Positions 57,932 through 64,000 of a stretch of DNA of 64,000 nucleotides are shown piece by piece; positions within the stretch are counted from its first letter, which is position 1, and each line of letters begins with the position of its first letter. The notes beneath the pieces are model-generated. The model worked only from the letters and a program-made list of their open reading frames with translations, did no database searches and was not told where the DNA came from. The stretch lies in NCBI GenBank assembly GCA_003565775.1, contig PXAT01000112.1, positions 1 through 64,000 on the forward strand, written 5' to 3'. Position numbers and translations under genes: made by a program. The stretch is from Ectothiorhodospiraceae bacterium. Lineage in GTDB: Bacteria; Pseudomonadota; Gammaproteobacteria; Nitrococcales; Aquisalimonadaceae.

Positions 57932-58675
57932 TCACCCTCCGGGGTCGCGCGGGCGTCGGTACCAGAACCAGGTCAGTGCGCGAAACCGGCCCGCCCACGG
58001 AAACAGGACAAAGGTCAGCAGGACCAGCATGTGCTGCCAGGGCGAAAACCAGCTCAGCTTGCGCCCGGAACTGATCACCGGCGGCACGTCGAGGATACCG
58101 AAGCGCATTCCGCTGCGCCTCGCCAGACGGCCGAGACGCCGCGAATAGCCCAGTTCCTCGCCCGCGTATACGCGCTCGTCAAAGCCTCCGATCGCCCGAT
58201 GCAGATTCCGGCGAACAAACAGAAAACAGCCGGCTGCGAGACGCAGATGCCAGGATGCCTTGTTCCACAGCTTCAAGCCGTAGCCGGCGACGCCGGCAAC
58301 CGGGCGATCCAGACCCACCAGCGCCCCACCACCAGCCCAGCCCTCCGCAAACGCGCGGATGACCTGCTCGATATGCACGGCGACCACGCGTGTGTCCGCA
58401 TCGAGAAACAACAGACGATCCGAACGCGCTGCGCGCGCCCCGGCATTGCGTGCAGCGGCGATGCGTCGTTGCGGTTCATGCACCACCCGGGCGCCGGCAC
58501 GCCGGGCAACCGTCGCAGTGTGATCGCTGGAGTCGTTATCGACGACGATGACCTCGGCAACGACACCGGACTCGGCCAGCGCTGCGTCGAGCGCCGCCAG
58601 TGTCGCCGGCAGGTACGACTCCTCGTTCCAGGCGGGTACCACGACGCTAAGCTGGAGCGGGCGCTCTGCCTTCAT
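57932..58675 (-). CDS. Family 2 glycosyltransferase
   Basis: A 247-aa GT2 enzyme: QLSVVVPAWNEESYL, VIVVDNDSSDHTA, LLFLDADTRVVA (the metal-binding DxD), and a C-terminal hydrophobic helix (LVLLTFVLFPWAGRF). Product unknown. Start at 58675; the frame is open to 58753 but that part is antisense to the next gene's promoter. Divergent from the exonuclease gene by 105 bp. Confidence 0.85.
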   Translation of the reverse strand: MKAERPLQLSVVVPAWNEESYLPATLAALDAALAESGVVAEVIVVDNDSSDHTATVARRAGARVVHEPQRRIAAARNAGARAARSDRLLFLDADTRVVAVHIEQVIRAFAEGWAGGGALVGLDRPVAGVAGYGLKLWNKASWHLRLAAGCFLFVRRNLHRAIGGFDERVYAGEELGYSRRLGRLARRSGMRFGILDVPPVISSGRKLSWFSPWQHMLVLLTFVLFPWAGRFRALTWFWYRRPRDPGG

Positions 58676-58780
58676 CAATACTTTCTCGCCTGCTGATCGG
58701 ATAGGTCCGTGCGTCTGAATCCCGTAACCTCGGAGGAGGGACACCGGTTTCAATGGCGACGTTTTCAGGGAGCTCGGTCG

Positions 58781-60184
58781 ATGGCCACACTCGAATTTCT
58801 CGGTGCCGTAGGCGAAGTCACCGGATCATGCTATCGACTGATACCGGACGAGGCGGACGCCGAAGGCTCGATTCTGCTCGAATGCGGCATGCATCAGGGC
58901 GGTGCCGCTGCCGACGCCGCCAATCGCGAAGATCTCACGTCGCTGGCAGGGACGCTATCGGCCGTCGCGCTGTCCCACGGCCATCTGGATCACGCCGGCC
59001 TGCTGCCGAAACTGGTCCGGGACGGCTACCGCGGGCCGATTCACTGCACCAACGGCACCCGGGCGCTGCTCGAGATCATGCTTGCAGACGCAGCGATGGT
59101 CATGGAACGCGACACGGACTGGCAGAACCGGAGGCGGCGTGGTCGCGAACCGCTGACACCGATCTATACCATGGACGACGTCGAGCGGACCCTCGATCAG
59201 TGCCAGGGGCACGGCTACGGTGAAGTGGTTCATCTGCCGTCGGGAATTCGCCTGGTCTTCCGCGATGCCGGACATATCCTCGGTTCGGCCTGCGTCGACC
59301 TCATGGTGCCGTCCGCCGGACGTGAACGACGGCTCGTTTTCTCGGGAGATCTCGGCAATCCCGACTCGGTACTGATGCGCGCCCCGGAACGCCTTCAGGA
59401 TGCGGATATCGTCCTGATGGAAAGCACCTACGGGGACCGCGACCACCGCTCCCTGGAGGAGACACTTCTGGAGTTCCAGCAGGTACTGAACGAGGCACAC
59501 AAGGGCGGTGGCAATGTGCTGATCCCCGCGTTCGCGGTCGGTCGCACGCAGGAAATCCTGTATCACCTCAGTCGTCTGCACCACGCCGGTTCCTTGCCCC
59601 AGACACGGATCTTTCTCGACAGCCCGATGGCCATTCGCGTGACCGATCTGTATGCAAGATATCGGGAGCTGCTCGACCCCGAAGACCTGCGCATCCTGCA
59701 TCAACTGGCCGCCGGCGATCCGGCGCAGTATCTCCCGGGCCTGCGCCGCACGAGAACCGTTGAAGAGTCCATGGCCATCAACCGGGTGCATGGCGGCGCC
59801 ATTATCATCGCCGGCGCCGGCATGTGTAGCGGCGGACGCATCCTGCATCATCTTCGGGAGAACATCGGCAAGCGGGCCACCCGGATCATCATTGTCGGGT
59901 TTCAGGCTGCAGGCACCCTCGGTCGACAACTGGTGGATGGCGCCAGCTCGGTACGCATTCTCGGTGATACCCTGGACGTTCGCGCCTCCGTCCATACCAT
60001 CGGCGGCTTTTCCGCCCATGCCGGCAAGAGCCAGTTGCTGGCCTGGGCCGGCGCCTTCCGCAATCGACCCCGGTTCTACCTGGTCCATGGTGAGCCCGCT
60101 GCACAGGAGGCCCTGCAACAGGCAATGCAGGACCAGCAGATGGATGCCCGCATTCCCGCCCCCCTGGACAGGATCGACCTTTGA
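58781..60184 (+). CDS. Beta-CASP metallo-beta-lactamase RNA exonuclease/endonuclease
   Basis: A 467-aa MBL-fold nuclease of the CPSF73/YSH1-like group: SHGHLDHAGLLP (the HxHxDH zinc motif), RDAGHILGSA, FSGDLGN, ESTYGDRDH, beta-CASP motif MCSGGRILHHL, and the C-terminal histidine motif GFSAHAGKSQL. Probably an RNA 3' or 5' processing nuclease. Start at 58781 has AGGGAG upstream. Its TGA stop is the first TGA of an element end (TTGAGGAGAC). Confidence 0.88.
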   Translation: MATLEFLGAVGEVTGSCYRLIPDEADAEGSILLECGMHQGGAAADAANREDLTSLAGTLSAVALSHGHLDHAGLLPKLVRDGYRGPIHCTNGTRALLEIMLADAAMVMERDTDWQNRRRRGREPLTPIYTMDDVERTLDQCQGHGYGEVVHLPSGIRLVFRDAGHILGSACVDLMVPSAGRERRLVFSGDLGNPDSVLMRAPERLQDADIVLMESTYGDRDHRSLEETLLEFQQVLNEAHKGGGNVLIPAFAVGRTQEILYHLSRLHHAGSLPQTRIFLDSPMAIRVTDLYARYRELLDPEDLRILHQLAAGDPAQYLPGLRRTRTVEESMAINRVHGGAIIIAGAGMCSGGRILHHLRENIGKRATRIIIVGFQAAGTLGRQLVDGASSVRILGDTLDVRASVHTIGGFSAHAGKSQLLAWAGAFRNRPRFYLVHGEPAAQEALQQAMQDQQMDARIPAPLDRIDL

Positions 60185-60250
60185 GGAGACACGGATTTAT
60201 TCCCGCGTCTGCGTTGGAGAGCGCATTGTTTCCGAGGCAAGGCGCGCTGC
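60181..60250. repeat. Truncated palindromic element after the exonuclease gene
   Basis: TTGAGGAGACACGG, then TTATTCCCGCGTCTGCGTTGG and GTTTCCGAGGCAAGGCGCGCTGC, matching the left arm of copy A but stopping before its return strand. The exonuclease stop TGA (60182-60184) is inside the first bases. The rest of the gap to 60429 holds no other element piece that I could see. Confidence 0.8.
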
Positions 60251-60366
60251 CGGTCCGGTAACAGAAACGCCCGGCCCCGAGCTGGCATCGCTTATGCATT
60301 GGTTGCTCGTGACCCGTGCCGGTCCGGCACCCCAACGACCGCAAACGGGCGCGGTGTTCGATCCGA

Positions 60367-60387
60367 CGCATGCATCCGCTGCATGCG
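60367..60387. promoter_or_regulatory. Candidate operator upstream of the Amt-GGDEF-EAL gene
   Basis: A perfect 8-bp inverted repeat, CGCATGCA / TGCATGCG, with a 5-bp spacer lies 42 bp before the coding start. It could be a dimeric regulator's binding site. No regulator gene is adjacent, so this is a suggestion only. Confidence 0.35.
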
Positions 60388-60429
60388 GGTGCAAAGGGGT
60401 CCATTACTGCTGCATAACGGTGCGTACGG

Positions 60430-63400
60430 TTGACTCTCGACACTATCGACATTCTCTGGATTGCCCTTTGTGCCGGTCTCGTCTTCATGATGCAGGCGGG
60501 ATTCCTTTGCCTTGAATCCGGACTGACGCGAAACAAGAACGCGACCAATGTGGCGATCAAGAATGTCGCGGACTTCGGCGTCGCCGTCGCACTGTTCTGG
60601 GCCTTCGGGTTCGCTCTCATGTTCGGCATCAGCGCCGGCGGCTGGGTCGGCAGTAGTCATTTCCTCACCAATGTCGGCCACGGGGCAGAAGCCTGGCTGG
60701 CCGCATTCTTCCTGTTTCAGGTCATGTTCTGCGCCACCGCCGCGACCATCGTCTCCGGCGCAGTGGCCGAGCGCATGCGCTTCGTCTCCTATCTGATCGT
60801 TACCGCGCTGGTCGCGGGACTGATCTATCCCGTCTTCGGCCACTGGGCCTGGGGCGGCGTCTTTCACGGCGAACCCGGCTGGCTTGCAGCTCTCGGTTTC
60901 GTCGACTTTGCCGGTTCGACCGTGGTGCACGGCGTCGGCGGCTGGGTCGCCCTCGCGGCCGTTCTCATCATCGGGCCACGCGCCGGCCGGTTTACCGATG
61001 ACCGGAAAACCGGCTATGCCATCAATGCAGGCAATCGGCCGATGGCCATGCTCGGCGGGCTGCTGCTGTTTCTGGGCTGGTTCGGTTTCAATGGCGGCAG
61101 CACCTTCGCCTTCGATCAGACGGTACCCGGCATTCTCACCAATACGACGCTGGCCGCGGTATCCGGCTCGCTGATCGCGATGGCGCTGGGCTGGCGTCTG
61201 CGCGGTTACGGCGAAGTGGTGTATGCCCTGAACGGCAGCATTGCCGGCCTGGTGGCCATTACCGCCTCGGCCCATGCGGTCAGCTCAACCCAGGCCATGC
61301 TGATCGGGCTCGCCGGCGGCACGGTCATGGTGCTGACCGATGACTGGCTGCAACGCAAGCGGATCGACGACGCGGTGGGTGCGGTGCCGGCCCATCTCGC
61401 GGCCGGCATCTGGGGCACGGTGGCCGTGGCCCTGTTTGGCGACCTGGACACCCTGAATACCGGACTCTCACGCGGTGAGCAGCTCGGCGTGCAGATCATG
61501 GGCATCGTCGTTTGCGGCGCGTGGGCCTTCGGCGTTGCCTGGATCGTCCTGCGCGGCATTGATCGCTGGCAGCCGCTGCGGGTCAGCAGCGAGGCAGAGC
61601 GCATCGGTCTCAATGTGTCCGAGCATGGTGCCCACACGGAACTGCAGGCCCTGCTGGAAACCATGCAACAGCAACAGACGGGGCAGGACCTGGCGGTGCG
61701 CGCTCCGGTCGAACCATTCACCGAAGTCGGTCAGATCGCGAGCAGCTACAACCGCGTGATGGACGCGCTGGAACGCGCTGTCGGGCAAACCCGCTCGATC
61801 ATTCGCGATATCCGGGACGGGGTCGTGACCACTACGCCGGAAGGTCTGGTGCGCAGCCTGAACCCCGGGGCCGAGGAGCTGTTCGATGTCGCGGCCGGAG
61901 AGGCCATCGGGCAACCCCTGACTTCCCTGCTCGGCGAGCATGGCATCGCGAACAGTCAGGGCTGGAAACCCGGTGCTCGTTTCGAATTTCAGCTTTCGCG
62001 GGAGTCCGGTAGAACTCGCGTGCTGGAGGTGTCGGTCAGCGAAAGCGCGTTGCCCGGAGAAACCCTGTTGACAGGCATGGTGCGGGACGTCACCGAACGC
62101 AGGCGTATTCAGGACGAGATGCAGCACCAGCGAGAGCTGGCCGAGGTGACCCTTGCCTCGATCGGCGACGCCGTGATCACGACCGATGAGTCGGGCACGG
62201 TCAAATACCTGAATCCGGTGGCGGAACTGCTGACCGGCTGGCAACTGCGGGAAGCGCGGGGCATGGATGTCAGGCAGATCTTCAGGTTGCGCGACGAACT
62301 CACCGGTGACTCACTCGACAACCCGGCAAGAACCGTACTGGCCATCGGCCGGGAAAGCCGCCGCCCGGGACATGCCCTGCTCATCCGTCAGGACGGCGAG
62401 ACCATCGCGGTCCGCGATATCGGCGCGCCCATCCGTGACCGGCATGGCCATCTGATCGGTTGTGTGCTGGTCTTTCATGACGTCAGTGCGACCCTGCAAC
62501 TCACCCGTGAGCTTAGTCATCAGGCCAGCCATGATGCCCTGACCGGCGTGCCCAATCGCCGCGAGTTCGAACGCCGCTTGGGCGCTCTGCTCGGCACCAA
62601 ACGATTGGCCGACAGCCATCATGTGCTGTGTTATCTCGATCTGGACCAGTTCAAGGTCGTCAATGACACCTGCGGGCATGTCGCCGGCGACGAACTGCTG
62701 CGGCAGGTCACCGCCCTGCTGCGGGGCCGGATCCGCGAAAGCGACGTGCTGGCCCGACTGGGCGGTGACGAATTCGGCATCCTGTTTCTCAACTGCCCGC
62801 TGGACAAGGCCATGGGACTCGCCGAAGGCCTGCGCCAGAGCATCCAGGAGTTCCGCTTTTCCTGGGACGACAGGAGCTTCGCCATCGGCGTGAGCATCGG
62901 CGTGGTGCCGATGGACGGGGAACAGACCGACCTGGGCAGACTCCTGGCGACCGCCGATACCGCCTGCTATGCCGCCAAGGAAGCCGGGCGCAATCTGGTC
63001 TGGCTATACCGCGAAAACGACAGCGACGTACAGGCACAGCGGGGGCAGATGCAATGGGTCAGCCGCATCCGCCAGGCGCTTGACCAGGATCGATTGCGCC
63101 TTTTCGTGCAACCGATCGTGGCGCTGGAACGCGAGCATGTCGGTCCCTCGCATTATGAAATCCTGGTCAGGCTTGAGGAGGACGGTGAACTGATCGCCCC
63201 GGGCTCTTTCATCCCCGCAGCCGAGCGTTACGGCCTGATGGTGGAAATCGACCAGTGGGTGATCGGCAATACCCTGTCATGGCTCGGTGATGCCTGCCGC
63301 AGCGGCGAACAGCCGCAGGCAACCTTCTGCATCAATGTCTCCGGCGCGTCACTCAGCAGTCCTGCCTTCCGGCAGATGGTGGTGGCCAAACTACGGGACA

Positions 63401-63819
63401 GCAACCTCTCCGCCGGCGCCGTCTGCCTCGAGATCACGGAAAGCGCGGCCATCGCCAACCTGTCCAAGGTGGTGGACCTTATCCGCCAGCTGAAACCACT
63501 GGGATGCACTTTCGCGCTCGATGATTTCGGCAGCGGCCTGTCCTCGTTCGCCTATCTCAAGGCCCTGCCGGTGGATTATCTGAAGATTGATGGCAGCTTC
63601 GTCCGTGATCTCGAACATGACCCGGTGGATCTGGCCATGGTGCAGGCGATCAACACCATCGGCCATACGATGGAGCTGAAAACGGTCGCCGAATTCGTCG
63701 AAAGCGAGGCGATCCTGGAGCGGTTGCGCGAGATGGGCGTCGACTACGCGCAGGGCTACCATATCGGCAGACCACAACCGCTGCTGGACCTGCACCCGGT
63801 GCGGATGATGCCGCGTTAA
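60430..63819 (+). CDS. Ammonium-transporter-like sensor fused to PAS, GGDEF and EAL domains
   Basis: A 1129-aa protein. Residues about 1-390 form an Amt/Rh channel-like membrane domain (QAGFLCLESG; twin-His positions in TVVHGVGG and VPAHLAAGIWGT). Two PAS-type domains follow at about 455-555 and 570-690, then GGDEF (about 695-855; LARLGGDEFGIL intact) and EAL (about 870-1120; YEILVRLEE, LEITESAAI, DDFGSGLSSF, KTVAEFVES). Both cyclic-di-GMP synthase and phosphodiesterase sites look intact. TTG start at 60430 is needed for the first helix. TAA stop is in an element end. Confidence 0.9.
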   Translation: MTLDTIDILWIALCAGLVFMMQAGFLCLESGLTRNKNATNVAIKNVADFGVAVALFWAFGFALMFGISAGGWVGSSHFLTNVGHGAEAWLAAFFLFQVMFCATAATIVSGAVAERMRFVSYLIVTALVAGLIYPVFGHWAWGGVFHGEPGWLAALGFVDFAGSTVVHGVGGWVALAAVLIIGPRAGRFTDDRKTGYAINAGNRPMAMLGGLLLFLGWFGFNGGSTFAFDQTVPGILTNTTLAAVSGSLIAMALGWRLRGYGEVVYALNGSIAGLVAITASAHAVSSTQAMLIGLAGGTVMVLTDDWLQRKRIDDAVGAVPAHLAAGIWGTVAVALFGDLDTLNTGLSRGEQLGVQIMGIVVCGAWAFGVAWIVLRGIDRWQPLRVSSEAERIGLNVSEHGAHTELQALLETMQQQQTGQDLAVRAPVEPFTEVGQIASSYNRVMDALERAVGQTRSIIRDIRDGVVTTTPEGLVRSLNPGAEELFDVAAGEAIGQPLTSLLGEHGIANSQGWKPGARFEFQLSRESGRTRVLEVSVSESALPGETLLTGMVRDVTERRRIQDEMQHQRELAEVTLASIGDAVITTDESGTVKYLNPVAELLTGWQLREARGMDVRQIFRLRDELTGDSLDNPARTVLAIGRESRRPGHALLIRQDGETIAVRDIGAPIRDRHGHLIGCVLVFHDVSATLQLTRELSHQASHDALTGVPNRREFERRLGALLGTKRLADSHHVLCYLDLDQFKVVNDTCGHVAGDELLRQVTALLRGRIRESDVLARLGGDEFGILFLNCPLDKAMGLAEGLRQSIQEFRFSWDDRSFAIGVSIGVVPMDGEQTDLGRLLATADTACYAAKEAGRNLVWLYRENDSDVQAQRGQMQWVSRIRQALDQDRLRLFVQPIVALEREHVGPSHYEILVRLEEDGELIAPGSFIPAAERYGLMVEIDQWVIGNTLSWLGDACRSGEQPQATFCINVSGASLSSPAFRQMVVAKLRDSNLSAGAVCLEITESAAIANLSKVVDLIRQLKPLGCTFALDDFGSGLSSFAYLKALPVDYLKIDGSFVRDLEHDPVDLAMVQAINTIGHTMELKTVAEFVESEAILERLREMGVDYAQGYHIGRPQPLLDLHPVRMMPR

Positions 63820-63852
63820 GGAGACGCTGATCCATGCGCATGTTCGCGTTGG
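63816..63852. repeat. Truncated palindromic element after the Amt-GGDEF-EAL gene
   Basis: TTAAGGAGACGCTGATCCAT, then GCGCATGTTCGCGTTGG, matches the left end of copy B (CGCACGTTCGCGTTGG) and then breaks off. The gene's TAA stop (63817-63819) is the first TAA. Confidence 0.75.
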
Positions 63853-63855
63853 ATC

Positions 63856-63883
63856 GACCAGCGGTTTCCACGAAACGCTGGTC
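63856..63883. terminator. Hairpin after the Amt-GGDEF-EAL gene
   Basis: GACCAGCGGTTTC / GAAACGCTGGTC, a 12-bp stem with one bulged base and a 3-base loop, follows the truncated element. No T-tract. The remaining sequence to 64000 shows no supported gene. Confidence 0.5.
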
Positions 63884-64000
63884 ACGATAGCCCATGCTGC
63901 CGGGCGCGGCGCATCGCCCCGCCTGACAGTACCGTTGGTTCCCATCACGCCGGCTGGCGTGGATACTCGCAGGTTGTAATCGCCATGCATGCTGATCCCA

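Overview
The window is about 64 kb of high-GC, gene-dense chromosomal DNA from a gammaproteobacterium. The main evidence is gene order: leuB-asd-fimV-truA-trpF-trpB-trpA-accD-folC-SPOR-cvpA-purF-metZ on the minus strand, a complete rsxABCDGE(rnf)-nth operon, prmB-aroC, and FimV itself. I could not fix the genus; a Chromatiales-like lineage is a guess. No phage, insertion sequence or CRISPR array was seen.

Layout. 1-5.5 kb: apbC, an exported ankyrin protein, a Tat-exported Rieske-like protein, sodC, moaB-moaE-moaD and sufE. 5.6-9.4 kb: class I fumarase divergent from metG. 9.5-15.6 kb: rsxABCDGE-nth, flanked on both sides by heptamer repeat arrays. 15.6-19 kb: DUF1841, an FKBP isomerase, an isochorismatase-like hydrolase and a GNAT-nitrilase fusion. 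19.4-38.1 kb: the long minus-strand core block (tpx, glycerate kinase, metZ under a SAM-II riboswitch, purF, cvpA, SPOR, folC, accD, trpABF, truA, fimV, asd, leuB, MFS). 38.1-45.5 kb: aroC, prmB, SCO1, psd, GlcG-like, a Rep/UvrD-type helicase, DoxX and a cold-shock protein. 45.5-51.2 kb: a small envelope-type operon (TraB/GumN, methyltransferase-like, bactofilin), glgC and two glycosyltransferases. 51.3-57.8 kb: tRNA-Ala(CGC), an ovothiol operon (ovoA-ovoB plus an ADP-ribosylglycohydrolase homologue), tRNA-Arg(CCT), a stand-alone Hen1-type RNA methyltransferase and an FMN reductase. 57.9-63.8 kb: a glycosyltransferase, a beta-CASP RNA exonuclease, and an ammonium-transporter-type sensor fused to PAS, GGDEF and EAL domains.

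The most unusual feature is a dispersed family of palindromic intergenic elements. There are two full copies of about 275 bp (19057-19334 and 24984-25258), four truncated copies (82-217, 5454-5612, 60181-60250, 63816-63852), a solo end at 39259-39285, a possible 71-bp mini-version (42435-42505), and weaker relics. A full copy has terminal inverted repeats beginning TTAAGGA enclosing two long hairpin arms. The two full copies differ by compensatory changes in the stems. In six cases the stop codon of the preceding gene occupies the same register of the element end (TRR followed by GGA). I do not recognise it as a named family.

Functionally the window combines core metabolism (Trp, Leu, Met, folate, purine, lipid and molybdopterin synthesis), redox and oxidative-stress functions (Rnf, SodC, Tpx, ovothiol, SCO1), and signalling (Amt-PAS-GGDEF-EAL). 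All calls were made by reading sequence and motifs; no database search was run.
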